21,654 nucleotides of DNA from an uncultured Solirubrobacterales bacterium (GCA_937973575.1 CALJKH010000014.1:1-21654), one strand, 5' to 3'; numbered from the stretch's first letter, positions 13,951 through 21,654 are shown. Notes: generated by a model not told the origin, from the letters alone. Translations and numbers: made by a program.

Positions 13951-14841
13951 ATGACAATGCACGATGAGAACACTTTCCGAGTAAAAGTAGGACTTGCCGA
14001 GATGCTTGCGGGCGGCGTCATTATGGACGTCGTTGATGCCGAGCAGGCAAAGATCGCCGAGGACGCTGGAGCCTGCGCAGTCATGGCTCTAGAGCGAGTC
14101 CCTTCAGACATCAGGCGCGACGGTGGAGTTGCCCGGATGAGCAACCCGGCAATGATTCGCGAGATCCAAGAGACCGTTTCAATTCCAGTCATGGCCAAGG
14201 CCCGGATTGGACACTTCGCCGAGGCACAGGTTCTCGAATCACTCGAAGTTGACTTCATTGATGAGTCAGAAGTACTTACTCCGGCCGATAAGGACCATCA
14301 CATCGACAAGTGGGCCTTCAAGGTTCCATTCGTATGCGGTGCAACCAACCTTGGTGAAGCCCTGCGTCGGATCAGCGAGGGTGCAGCCATGATTCGCTCC
14401 AAGGGCGAGGCTGGCACAGGCGACGTTGTAGAGGCCGTTTGGCACCTCCGGACAATCACCTCTGAGATTCGTCGACTCGGAACTCTCGATGAGATGGAGC
14501 TCTCGGTAGCTGCCAAGAACCTTCAAGCCCCAATTCAGCTGGTTAAGCAGGTTGCTCAAGAAGGCCGGCTGCCAGTGCCAATGTTCTGCGCTGGTGGTAT
14601 TGCCACTCCTGCTGATGCAGCGCTCGTCATGCAGCTGGGCGCTGAGGCAGTGTTCGTAGGGTCCGGAATCTTCAAGAGTGGCGACCCGGCTCCTCGAGGC
14701 AAAGCCATCGTTGAAGCGACGACCAACTTCCGTGACGCCGCCAAGGTGGCTGCAGCGTGCGAGGGTCTGGGCGAGGCGATGAGCTCAATCGAGACTTCCA
14801 AGCTTGGCGAGGGTGAGCTTCTCTCAAACCGCGGCTGGTAG
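13951..14841 (+). CDS. pdxS: Pyridoxal 5'-phosphate synthase, PdxS subunit
   Basis: The lyase subunit that builds PLP from ribose-5-phosphate, glyceraldehyde-3-phosphate and ammonia supplied by PdxT; it forms a dodecamer of (beta/alpha)8 barrels in the cytoplasm. K83 (VMAKARIGH) and K151 (MIRSKGEAGTG) are the two substrate-linking lysines, with D26 in GGVIMDVVDA and the phosphate-binding end AEAVFVGSGIFKS. It has 296 residues. ATG 13951 and ATG 13957 are both possible; AGGT at 13941-13944 favours 13951. The insulating terminator upstream means it starts its own transcript with pdxT, whose GTG lies 4 nt after the stop. TAGGTA just upstream could be a leaderless-type -10, weakly supported. Confidence 0.96.
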   Translation: MTMHDENTFRVKVGLAEMLAGGVIMDVVDAEQAKIAEDAGACAVMALERVPSDIRRDGGVARMSNPAMIREIQETVSIPVMAKARIGHFAEAQVLESLEVDFIDESEVLTPADKDHHIDKWAFKVPFVCGATNLGEALRRISEGAAMIRSKGEAGTGDVVEAVWHLRTITSEIRRLGTLDEMELSVAAKNLQAPIQLVKQVAQEGRLPVPMFCAGGIATPADAALVMQLGAEAVFVGSGIFKSGDPAPRGKAIVEATTNFRDAAKVAAACEGLGEAMSSIETSKLGEGELLSNRGW

Positions 14842-14845
14842 CACG

Positions 14846-15427
14846 GTGTCGCGGCCAGTTGGAGTACTGGCGCTTCAGGGCGACTTCGCAGCCCACCAAG
14901 CGTTATTGGAGGCCGCGGGGCATTCGACACGCCAAGTCCGCAACCCAGATGACCTCGACGGCATAGGCGGGCTTCTCCTCCCAGGTGGGGAGTCCACCAC
15001 GATCTCGATGGGTATTGAGAGAGAAGGTCTCCGGGAACCAATTCAACAGCTCGCTCAATCGGGTGTACCAATCTTCGGCACCTGCGCTGGGCTTGTTCTG
15101 ATGGGCCGGGAGCATCTTGGACTGATCGAAATGGCTGTCGATCGAAATGCGTTCGGTCGGCAGATCTTCTCTTTTGAAGCAGACCTCTCGATGGCCTCGC
15201 TTGGGGATCCGCCAGTTCGGGCAGTTTTCATCCGCGCCCCAATCGTCACAGAGGTTGGCGAGGGTGTAGAGGTGCTCGCGGAGCTGGACGGAGCAATTGT
15301 TGCTGTACGCCAAGGCCCGTGTACTGCTATCAGTTTCCATCCGGAGCTCGTTAACGATGCCCGGATGCACCTTCTTGCTTTGGGTCTCGGCGCAGGCTCA
15401 GCTGAGCCAAGCCCCGCTCAGACTTAG
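14846..15427 (+). CDS. pdxT: Pyridoxal 5'-phosphate synthase, glutaminase subunit PdxT
   Basis: A class I glutamine amidotransferase that releases ammonia from glutamine and channels it to PdxS. It has 193 residues from GTG 14846. Motifs are GVLALQGDFAAH at the start, LLLPGGESTTI, the nucleophile C80 in FGTCAGLVLMG, and H165/E167 in SFHPEL. The start is fixed by the family N-terminus; an upstream ATG at 14804 lies inside pdxS. It is certainly co-transcribed with pdxS (4-nt gap). Its end overlaps the convergent membrane-protein gene by 4 nt, and a perfect 14-nt palindrome (15395-15408) lies near this convergent end. Confidence 0.95.
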   Translation: MSRPVGVLALQGDFAAHQALLEAAGHSTRQVRNPDDLDGIGGLLLPGGESTTISMGIEREGLREPIQQLAQSGVPIFGTCAGLVLMGREHLGLIEMAVDRNAFGRQIFSFEADLSMASLGDPPVRAVFIRAPIVTEVGEGVEVLAELDGAIVAVRQGPCTAISFHPELVNDARMHLLALGLGAGSAEPSPAQT

Positions 15428-15840
15428 TCCTCGCTAGAGCTTGTCTTCGAGGTCCGCTCGCGGGACCATGAGCTCCTAAAGCTCTCAAAGCTGGACCAGT
15501 CAATTGGCTCGCGCCCACCGTCGCCTCCCGGCCGTGGGTCTAGAGGGCGTCGCCGCTCGCCGCCTCCGCCACCATCGTCGTCGCCTCCGACGATCGCTCG
15601 CCCGAGCCACGCGGCGAAGCACATGCCTTCGGATGCGATAACTAGAAAAACAGCTCCAATGGTTCCTTTGCCGCCAAACAGAAAGGCTGCTGCAACTGCA
15701 TACAGAACAACGCTTCCACCGAGGACCATTCCGGTGAGTCCAGGCCGAACATCCCTTGGGGGTTTAGCTGCTGCGGCCGCAGAGACTGACACTGCGATCA
15801 GCCCGGCCATTGCGATTTTCAGCACGAATGGAATAGACAA
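15424..15840 (-). CDS. Small membrane protein with glycine/aspartate-rich tail, unknown function
   Basis: A 138-residue protein not recognised as a named family. Three hydrophobic segments are visible at about residues 5-25, 33-56 and 60-82 (GAVFLVIASEGMCFAAWLG). A hydrophilic, low-complexity tail follows, with DDDGGGGGERRRP and PGGDGGREP, ending in a serine/arginine-rich stretch. The start is TTG 15840, supported by a GGGGGA Shine-Dalgarno about 7 nt upstream. It lies downstream of the MBL hydrolase on the same strand (60-nt gap) and converges on pdxT. The tail is probably cytoplasmic and flexible. No function can be assigned. Confidence 0.7.
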   Translation of the reverse strand: MSIPFVLKIAMAGLIAVSVSAAAAAKPPRDVRPGLTGMVLGGSVVLYAVAAAFLFGGKGTIGAVFLVIASEGMCFAAWLGRAIVGGDDDGGGGGERRRPLDPRPGGDGGREPIDWSSFESFRSSWSRERTSKTSSSED

Positions 15841-15900
15841 GAAACCATCCCCCTTTGAGCAAAAGGCTACAGAAGCTCAGTGAAAATGAAAATAGTTCTC

Positions 15901-16914
15901 TCAGGCCCGCTCAAAGAGCCACGAATCGCCGTCGGCTGAGAGTGTCTCCACAACGTGGCCTTCCTCAGCGAGCACATCCATATGCCCGAGTACCTCGGAA
16001 AAGGTGAGAAATGGTTGAGCTGCGGCTACTTCGCCCCAAATTGCCTGAGCCACTTGGAGGGCGTTGGCAGGGCCAGCGTCGAGGGCGGAGAGCATCTTCT
16101 GCGCTCGCTTCTCATGACTTGCGAATCTGCTGTCAATCAGTTCAGCGTGGCCTTCGAACACTGGGCCATGGCCGGGAAGGACCTTCGTGATCGGCATCTC
16201 GCGGGTCGCCCGCATGCTTTCTAGATAGGCGGGAAGTGAGCGATAGCGCGCCAGCGGTTCTCCCTCTTTAGCTGGGGTGAGGAAGTCGCGGCTGAGTACT
16301 GGGTTGGAGCTGATTTCAGGCAGAAGGTGGTCGCCACCAATCATGAGCCCGTCCTCGCGGATGAAGATCGTGTCCGTTGGCGAATGTCCCGGGCGCCAAT
16401 GGGCTTTGAACGCAACCCCACCGATTTCAACTGAATCACCTGGAGCGAAGCTTGTCGTCGCGAGAACGCTGTCGCCAAAAGCCCTGTAGGCCTTAGCAAC
16501 CTGCTTGACAGCTTCTCCTGTGGAACGGGGCAGGCCGTTGCGCGTCATTGCCTCCGCTGCCATTTGATCGTCTAGCTCGGCGCTCGTCTGCCAGTCAGCG
16601 AGGTAGGGGGCAAGCGTGTCCAGCATTAGAACCTCAGCTGATCCACGGTTCGCTATGACACCTGCAAGGCCAATGTGGTCAACATGCTGGTGAGTAAGCA
16701 CGACCCTTCTGATGTCATCGACGCTTAGGTCCAGCTCGGCCAGCGAGCGCTCCAAAGCATCAAGAGTGGTTCCGGAGTTAGGACCGGTGTCGACCAGAGT
16801 CAGGGGTGGACCCATAAATAGGTAGAGATTCACCCGACCAACTAAGAAAGGGGTCGGCACCGCGATCCGATGCAGTCCAGACTCGACCTCCTCAACAACG
16901 GTTGTTGAGGGCAC
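15901..16914 (-). CDS. Metallo-beta-lactamase-fold hydrolase (LACTB2-like)
   Basis: A 337-residue MBL-fold protein. The metal-binding motif is H75-x-H77-x-D79-H80 (THQHVDHIG), with the further ligands in RPGHSPTDT, GGDHLL and LPGHGP. After about residue 255 a C-terminal winged-helix-like segment (SHEKRAQKML to LGHMDVLAEEGHV) follows, as in LACTB2/RNase-Z-related or glyoxalase II-like hydrolases. The substrate, a thioester, an RNA or a lactone, cannot be chosen. Start GTG 16914 lies 2 nt after the phosphohexomutase stop, so the two are co-transcribed and probably coupled. Confidence 0.88.
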   Translation of the reverse strand: MPSTTVVEEVESGLHRIAVPTPFLVGRVNLYLFMGPPLTLVDTGPNSGTTLDALERSLAELDLSVDDIRRVVLTHQHVDHIGLAGVIANRGSAEVLMLDTLAPYLADWQTSAELDDQMAAEAMTRNGLPRSTGEAVKQVAKAYRAFGDSVLATTSFAPGDSVEIGGVAFKAHWRPGHSPTDTIFIREDGLMIGGDHLLPEISSNPVLSRDFLTPAKEGEPLARYRSLPAYLESMRATREMPITKVLPGHGPVFEGHAELIDSRFASHEKRAQKMLSALDAGPANALQVAQAIWGEVAAAQPFLTFSEVLGHMDVLAEEGHVVETLSADGDSWLFERA

Positions 16915-16916
16915 CT

Positions 16917-18287
16917 CTAACTCCGGATGAGGTTGAGAATCTCATCGCGCTTCGAGGTCATGTCTGCCTCCGAAACGAGCGACTCGAGGCAGAGCCTAAG
17001 CAGCGGTTCTGTGTTGGACGAGCGAAGGCTGAAGTGCCAATCGTCGAAGTCGACAGTGATCCCGTCAAGGTGGCCGATTTCTCCATCGGCATAGCGAGCC
17101 TCGATCTCAGCGATCTTGGCTGGAGCATCTTCAACGGTGCTGTTGACTTCGCCCGAAATGAAGTACTTCGAGCGGTAAGCGTCAATCAGCTCAGATAGGG
17201 GCTGGCTTCCAGTTGAAAGAAGGTCGAGCATGAGGAGAGCCGGGATCGTTCCGCTGTCAGCGCACCAGAAGTCCCTGAAGTAGTAGTGGCCGGAAACCTC
17301 TCCGCCATAGACGGCATCGGGGATCTCGCGCATGCGGGCCTTGAAGAACGCGTGACCCACTCGATTCACCAGAGCCGTGCCGCCCTCAGCTTCAACTGTG
17401 TCCGCAACCGCGCGACTGGCGCGGACGTCGTAGAGGATCGTGGCGCCTGGATTGTCGACAAGAATTCGTTCCGCCATTAATGCAGTGAGAAAGTCTCCGT
17501 CGACGAATTCACCGCGTTCGTCGATGAAGAAGCACCGGTCTGCGTCGCCGTCCCAGGCGATGCCTAGATCCGCTCCGTGTTCAATGACAGCGTCCATAAT
17601 GAACTTGCGGTTCTCCTCGAGAAGCGGGTTCGGTTCATGATCTGGGAAGTCGCCGTTGGGCTCCCAGTAGGCAGTGATCAGTTCGATGTCGAGGGCTTCG
17701 AGGATTGGGCCCACCATCGGCCCTGCCATTCCGTTTCCGCCGTCAACAACGACCTTCAGTCCCTTAATGCGTTCTGGGCTCACGAAGGAAAGAACCTTGT
17801 CGCGGAAGTCAGCGCCGATGGTGACCTGCTCGATCTGCCCACCGCCTGGCTCCTCGCCAAGTCCAGCAGTAACAATCTCCTTGATCTCGCCAATGCCGCT
17901 ATCACCGGATAGCGGGAGTGCTCCACGACTAACTAGCTTCGCTCCCGTGTATTCCGCTGGATTGTGGGAGGCAGTACACATAAGGCCGCCGGCGAGATCC
18001 TTAGAGCCGACGAGGTGGTAGAGCTGTTCGGTGGCGATCTGACCAGCGTGGAGGACTGTCGCGCCCTCTGCCGCCATCCCATTGGCGTATGCCTCCGCTA
18101 ACGCTGGGGCCTCATTGCGCATGTCATGGCCTAAGCCAATGGTTAGGTCAGCTGGTGATGCCTGCTCACGGCCGGCGATAACTTGAGCGAAGGCCCGGCC
18201 AATGTTGAATGCGAGGTCTTCGTCGATCTGGCTGCCGACGAGTCCGCGGATGTCGTAAGCCTTGAAAATGCTGGGATCTGGAGTCAT
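16917..18287 (-). CDS. manB: Phosphomannomutase/phosphoglucomutase
   Basis: A 456-residue alpha-D-phosphohexomutase that interconverts hexose-6- and hexose-1-phosphates. The phosphoserine is S107 in TASHNPAEYTG. The magnesium loop is D246-G-D248-A-D250-R. The sugar-specificity motif GEVSGHYYF fits enzymes using mannose or glucose phosphates, and the C-terminal phosphate-binding loop is RSSNTEPLLRL. The start ATG 18287 gives MTPDPSIFKAYDIRG, the normal N-terminus; the frame open to 18371 is not supported. It diverges from the cytidylyltransferase across 62 nt, placing a glucose-1-phosphate source beside the CDP-glucose genes. TACGAT about 8 nt upstream could be a leaderless -10. Whether it mainly serves mannose or glucose is open. 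Confidence 0.93.
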   Translation of the reverse strand: MTPDPSIFKAYDIRGLVGSQIDEDLAFNIGRAFAQVIAGREQASPADLTIGLGHDMRNEAPALAEAYANGMAAEGATVLHAGQIATEQLYHLVGSKDLAGGLMCTASHNPAEYTGAKLVSRGALPLSGDSGIGEIKEIVTAGLGEEPGGGQIEQVTIGADFRDKVLSFVSPERIKGLKVVVDGGNGMAGPMVGPILEALDIELITAYWEPNGDFPDHEPNPLLEENRKFIMDAVIEHGADLGIAWDGDADRCFFIDERGEFVDGDFLTALMAERILVDNPGATILYDVRASRAVADTVEAEGGTALVNRVGHAFFKARMREIPDAVYGGEVSGHYYFRDFWCADSGTIPALLMLDLLSTGSQPLSELIDAYRSKYFISGEVNSTVEDAPAKIAEIEARYADGEIGHLDGITVDFDDWHFSLRSSNTEPLLRLCLESLVSEADMTSKRDEILNLIRS

Positions 18288-18349
18288 GGGGCGGGATCGT
18301 ATCCATTGCACCCTGCGGCATCGTGGGCTTTGGGTGCGATTATCGTGCA

Positions 18350-19072
18350 ATGGCGCAACTAGAACTGCCAACTGTGGTCATCCTCTGCGGTGGCCGAGGT
18401 ACACGTCTCCAGACTGGCTCGAAGCCCTTGCCTAAGCCGCTTGTTGAGATCGGCGGCAGTCCGGTTGTTTGGCATGTGATCCAGCTCTACGCCGGGCAAG
18501 GCTTCGGCGACTTTGTCCTTTTGACCGGGCACCGCGGGAATGAGATTGAGGCCTTCGTGGAGCAGGCAGATTGGCCAGAGGGAATCTCAGTCCGGTGCCT
18601 CGACACTGGCGAGGACACTCCCACTGGTGGCCGAGTGCACCTTGCTGTTAAGGCACTCGGGCCAAAGCCTCTCTGCGTCACCTATGCAGACGGAGTGTCT
18701 GATGTTGACCTTCAGCAGGTCCTCCGCGATCTAGATGACAAGCGGGCCAGCGCTGTTGTCACTGTGGTTCGACCAGAGTTGCCGTTTGGCGTCGCTCGAC
18801 TCGACGGTGAGTGGATCACTGGATTTGAGGAGAAGCCACTTAGCCAGGACTGGATTAACGGGGGCTTCATGGCTTTCAGCTCTGATGCGCTTCAGACAAT
18901 TGGCCCCGAGGAGGTCCTAGAGCGAGGTCCGCTTGAGCGTCTCGCCGCTGAGGGCAGCCTTAAGGCTCATAAGCACGAAGGATTCTGGTTCTGCATGGAC
19001 ACCTACAAGGATCAGGTAGCTCTCAACGACCTGTGGGAGGATGGGAATCCACCATGGCGCAACTGGAACTAA
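18350..19072 (+). CDS. rfbF: Glucose-1-phosphate cytidylyltransferase-like protein
   Basis: A 240-residue nucleotidyltransferase that should make CDP-glucose from CTP and glucose-1-phosphate. The signature GGRGTRL (residues 14-20) with KPLPKPLVEIGG, then CLDTGEDTPTGGR, TYADGVSDVD, WINGGFMAFS, GPLERLAAEG and FWFCMDT, follows the RfbF family order; it is slightly shorter than typical members. ATG 18350 lacks a Shine-Dalgarno sequence, and GATTAT (18339-18344) is placed for leaderless transcription (inference). The last codons (PWRNWN) overlap the next gene by 19 nt. Its first 17 nt nearly repeat the first 17 nt of that next gene. Confidence 0.87.
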   Translation: MAQLELPTVVILCGGRGTRLQTGSKPLPKPLVEIGGSPVVWHVIQLYAGQGFGDFVLLTGHRGNEIEAFVEQADWPEGISVRCLDTGEDTPTGGRVHLAVKALGPKPLCVTYADGVSDVDLQQVLRDLDDKRASAVVTVVRPELPFGVARLDGEWITGFEEKPLSQDWINGGFMAFSSDALQTIGPEEVLERGPLERLAAEGSLKAHKHEGFWFCMDTYKDQVALNDLWEDGNPPWRNWN

Positions 19073-20061
19073 ACGGACGCTCAGTCTTCGTAACTGGCGG
19101 CTATGGCCTTCTCGGCTCTTGGCTGGTTAAGGCTCTTCTTGACAGCGGGGCTGATGTGACCGTGCTTCGCCGCGACATTACCTCCCGCTCAGCGCTCGTC
19201 ATTTCAGGGGACGAGGCGAGGTGCTCGGTAGTTACAGGCGACCTGTGTGAACCTGGTTTGGTTGAGCGCGCACTAGGCGAATACGAGTGTGAGCTTGTTT
19301 TCCACCTAGCAGCCCAGACGATCGTTCCGGTCGCCAACAAGAGCCCCCTCGGCACTTTTGAGACCAATGTCCGCGGTACATGGATTCTGCTCGAGGCCTG
19401 CCGTCAGCAGAGCGTTAGCGGCGTAGTCGTCGCAGCCTCGGACAAGGCTTACGGCAACAGCGACACCCTCCCTTATACGGAAGACATGCCGCTGCGCCCG
19501 CTCTATCCCTACGACGCAAGTAAGGCTGCCGCTGACCTGATCACCCGGTCTTACTTCCACACATGGGGATTGCCCGTTGCAGTGACCCGCTTCGCCAATC
19601 TCTATGGCGGTGGCGACCTAAACCGTTCGCGACTCATCCCTGAGTCAATTGGCGCGGCGCTCGAAGGGCGGAGTCCGGTGATTCGCTCCGACGGTTCACC
19701 AGAGCGTGACTACCTCCATGTTGAGGACGCTGTAAATGCGTACCTCGCGATCGCCGCTGCTGTCGTTGAAGGCAAGGCTGGTGGGCTAGCCATCAATGCC
19801 GGTCACGGGGAGCCGAAGAGCGTCCTCGAAGTCGTTTCAACCATCTGCAAGCTGATTGGGAGCGACATTGAGCCGGACGTGCGCGGCGAGGGTGCTCCGA
19901 AGGCGGAGATTCCGCGGCAGTGGGTAGATCCAACCTTGATTCGCGAGCTGACTGGCTGGGAGGCCCAAATTAGCCTTGAAGAGGGATTGGCAAAGACGAT
20001 CGATTGGTATCGCGAGTTCCCCGAAGCTCTTCCACCTGGCCCGCCGCCGCGTTCAAGTTAG
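19054..20061 (+). CDS. rfbG: CDP-glucose 4,6-dehydratase-like NAD-dependent sugar dehydratase
   Basis: A 335-residue extended SDR. The NAD motif is TGGYGLLGSWL (residues 14-24). The active site has ASDKAYGNSDTLPYTE, where CDP-glucose dehydratases carry SDKCYEN, and Y153-xxx-K157 (YPYDASKAAADL). VTRFANLYGGGD, RDYLHVEDAV and the C-terminal GWEAQISLEEGLAKTIDWY complete the family. The predicted product is CDP-4-keto-6-deoxyglucose. ATG 19054 is preferred; GTG 19033 would lengthen the overlap with rfbF. The protein ends in a proline-rich LPPGPPPRSS. It is 12 nt upstream of yebC. Another extended-SDR activity on the same nucleotide sugar cannot be excluded. Confidence 0.85.
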   Translation: MAQLELNGRSVFVTGGYGLLGSWLVKALLDSGADVTVLRRDITSRSALVISGDEARCSVVTGDLCEPGLVERALGEYECELVFHLAAQTIVPVANKSPLGTFETNVRGTWILLEACRQQSVSGVVVAASDKAYGNSDTLPYTEDMPLRPLYPYDASKAAADLITRSYFHTWGLPVAVTRFANLYGGGDLNRSRLIPESIGAALEGRSPVIRSDGSPERDYLHVEDAVNAYLAIAAAVVEGKAGGLAINAGHGEPKSVLEVVSTICKLIGSDIEPDVRGEGAPKAEIPRQWVDPTLIRELTGWEAQISLEEGLAKTIDWYREFPEALPPGPPPRSS

Positions 20062-20073
20062 GATTCGGTTCCT

Positions 20074-20826
20074 ATGGCAGGTCACTCCAAATGGGCATCC
20101 ATCAAGCACAAGAAGGCGATCGTTGACAGTCGCCGCGGTGCGCATTTCACCAAGCTAGCTCGCGCGATCACAGTTGCTGCGAAGGAAGGCGGAGGCGATC
20201 CTGTAGGTAATGCATCGCTCGCAACAGCTATCCAGAAAGCCAAAGATGCGTCGATGCCGAAGGACAACATCGAGCGGGCAATAGCGAAGGGGACTGGCGC
20301 GGGGGCGGACGCAGCTTCGCTCGAGCGGGTTCTTTATGAAGGCTATGGGCCTGGAGGGGTAGCGGTGCTGGTCGAGGCAGTTACTGACAACAGAAACCGC
20401 ACTGGCTCAGATGTGCGTCACATCTTCAGCAAGCACGGCGGGAGCCTTGGCGAGCCAGGGTCAGTGGCGTATCTCTTTGACAAGACCGGTGTGATTCGCG
20501 TAGACGGGACGAAGTGGGCTGAGGATGACCTTCTTTCCGCAATCGATGCTGGCGCCAACGACATTGAGCGGGACGAGGATGTTCTTGAGGTCCTCTGCGA
20601 TCCGCCAGTTACCTCGACAGTTCGCGCTGCGCTGGAGGGTGACCAGATCGAGATCCTCGCTTCGGAGCTTGCCTATCGTCCGAGTACATCAGTGTCCGTT
20701 GAGGAGGACAAGGCGGGGACCCTTCTTAAATTGATGGAAGCTCTAGAGGACAACGACGATGTCGATGCTGTGCATGCGAATTTCGACCTTGATCCGGAAG
20801 TTCTAGAGCGTCTCTCAGCCGAGTGA
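20074..20826 (+). CDS. yebC: YebC/PmpR-family protein
   Basis: A 250-residue YebC/PmpR protein, nearly universal in bacteria. The start MAGHSKWASIKHKKAIVDSR, then AITVAAKEGG, MPKDNIERAIAKG, LYEGYGPGGVAVLVEAVTDN and NRTGSDVRHIFSKHGGSLG, are diagnostic. Members were described as DNA-binding regulators; more recent work links the family to translation of proline-rich stretches. ATG 20074 is the family start. It sits before ruvC-ruvA, the standard actinobacterial order, with 54 nt to ruvC, and directly follows the CDP-sugar genes. Confidence 0.96.
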   Translation: MAGHSKWASIKHKKAIVDSRRGAHFTKLARAITVAAKEGGGDPVGNASLATAIQKAKDASMPKDNIERAIAKGTGAGADAASLERVLYEGYGPGGVAVLVEAVTDNRNRTGSDVRHIFSKHGGSLGEPGSVAYLFDKTGVIRVDGTKWAEDDLLSAIDAGANDIERDEDVLEVLCDPPVTSTVRAALEGDQIEILASELAYRPSTSVSVEEDKAGTLLKLMEALEDNDDVDAVHANFDLDPEVLERLSAE

Positions 20827-20880
20827 ACGCATAACTGCCTTTAACTAGGCGGCGTCCGGGCTCGAGCCGACAATGGCCTG

Positions 20881-21369
20881 GTGATTGTCCTCGGAATAGA
20901 TCCAGGTACTGCCAACACCGGCTACGGAGTGGTTGCCCAACGCAACGGCCGCCTCGTTGCTCTTGACGGAGGCGTCATCGTCACCTCTCCGCGTGAGGCT
21001 GCCGCCCGGCGCCTCCTAACGATTCATTCACGCGTGAGCGAGCTGATCGCTGAACACAATCCGGATGCTCTTTCAATTGAGGATGTCTACTTCGGCAAGA
21101 ATGTCGGCTCAGCATTCGCTGTCGGACAGGCAAGAGGCGCGGTGCTGGTGGCTGCCGCGGCTGCTGGAATCGAATGCCACGACTACACGCCGCAGCAGAT
21201 CAAGGCGTCCGTTTGTGGCAACGGTTCGGCGGACAAGGATCAGGTCCAGCGCATGGTCCAGCAGCTGCTGTCACTCCCGGAGCCACCAACGCCAGATCAC
21301 GCTGCTGACGCGCTTGCAGCTGGAATCTGTCATTCCAGTCACGCTCCACTTCTGGCGGCCACAAAGTGA
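20881..21369 (+). CDS. ruvC: Holliday junction resolvase RuvC
   Basis: A 162-residue RNase H-fold endonuclease that cuts Holliday junctions with RuvAB. The catalytic residues are D7 (GIDPGT), E67 (SIEDVYFGKN), H140 and D143 (DHAADALA); the H-xx-D form is a known variant of the acidic pair. The start is GTG 20881, with the motif at once after it. The stop overlaps ruvA by GTGA. The pair acts in recombination repair with RecO upstream in the same window. Confidence 0.96.
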   Translation: MIVLGIDPGTANTGYGVVAQRNGRLVALDGGVIVTSPREAAARRLLTIHSRVSELIAEHNPDALSIEDVYFGKNVGSAFAVGQARGAVLVAAAAAGIECHDYTPQQIKASVCGNGSADKDQVQRMVQQLLSLPEPPTPDHAADALAAGICHSSHAPLLAATK

Positions 21370-21654
21370 TCAGCCGGATTCGAGGTGAGTTAGTTGATGT
21401 CGGCCTTGACTACGCAGTGGTCGATTGCGCTGGTGTTGGGTATCTGCTTCATGTGTCTGCCCAAACCTCCGCGGTCCTTCCGACTCTTGGGAGTGAGATT
21501 GGGCTGCACGCCCACCTGATCTCACGGGACGACTCGATGAATCTCTACGGCTTTGCGGAGGTCGATGAACGGTCGCTCTTTCAGGCCCTCCTCGGCGTTT
21601 CATCGGTGGGGCCTAAGGTGGCGCTGGCCGTTGTGGGCAACTTGTTGTTGGTGC
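21366..21654 (+). CDS. ruvA: Holliday junction helicase subunit RuvA (3' part cut by window edge)
   Basis: From GTG 21366 the frame stays open to the edge for 96 codons, starting MISRIRGELVDVGLDYAVV. CAGVGYLLHVS, then NLYGFAEVDERSLFQALLGV and SSVGPKVALAVV, are the OB fold and first helix-hairpin-helix of RuvA, the four-way-junction-binding subunit that guides RuvB. The start overlaps the ruvC stop by four bases. The second HhH and domain III lie outside the window. Confidence 0.95.
   Translation, partial: MISRIRGELVDVGLDYAVVDCAGVGYLLHVSAQTSAVLPTLGSEIGLHAHLISRDDSMNLYGFAEVDERSLFQALLGVSSVGPKVALAVVGNLLLV

Noticed and set aside
1..21654. CRISPR array, transposase or prophage genes
   Set aside because: No regularly spaced repeats, no DDE or HUH transposase motifs and no phage structural genes were seen on either strand.

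Overview
The window looks like a piece of an actinobacterial chromosome (Actinomycetota, possibly a Thermoleophilia-like lineage, class uncertain) with about 0.56 kb of AT-rich foreign sequence at its left end. The actinobacterial call rests on moderately high GC, frequent GTG starts, an F420-type luciferase-like oxidoreductase, and the gene sets pdxS-pdxT and yebC-ruvC-ruvA. Positions 1-560 are AT-rich and carry the 5' part of lysS plus the first codons of pyrG in a Proteobacteria-like style. Composition switches inside the most conserved stretch of pyrG, so a chimeric contig or a recombination junction is likely.

Layout: (1) 1-2095, truncated lysS diverging from the composite pyrG (CTP synthase). 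(2) 2092-8962, a mostly plus-strand housekeeping block: M20 peptidase, a XerC/XerD recombinase, mutM, a minus-strand glutaredoxin, recO, a dGTPase-like HD hydrolase and dnaG. (3) 9009-12178, tRNA-Asn(GTT), a minus-strand operon (SDR, F420-type LLM oxidoreductase, GT1 glycosyltransferase) and a CAT-anticodon tRNA. (4) 12179-12371, a non-coding region packed with inverted repeats, including a roughly 104-nt rod-like hairpin. (5) 12372-13912, an RmlC/RfbC-type epimerase diverging from an RpiR-type regulator that ends in a clear intrinsic terminator. (6) 13951-16914, PLP synthase pdxS-pdxT, a small membrane protein and a metallo-beta-lactamase-fold hydrolase. (7) 16917-20061, phosphomannomutase/phosphoglucomutase diverging from a CDP-glucose pair (cytidylyltransferase and 4,6-dehydratase). 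(8) 20074-21654, yebC, ruvC and the start of ruvA, cut by the window edge.

Functionally, the window combines genome maintenance (XerC/D, MutM, RecO, DnaG, RuvC, RuvA, dNTP hydrolysis), nucleotide and cofactor synthesis (CTP, PLP), and a CDP-deoxysugar route. In that route the phosphohexomutase can supply glucose-1-phosphate, RfbF/RfbG-like enzymes can make a CDP-4-keto-6-deoxyhexose, and the nearby 3,5-epimerase could act on a product of this kind. CTP synthase would supply the CTP.

Most genes are ordinary. The features most worth a second look are the structured non-coding region after the CAT tRNA, the compositional junction in pyrG, and a perfect hairpin over the start codon of the glycosyltransferase.
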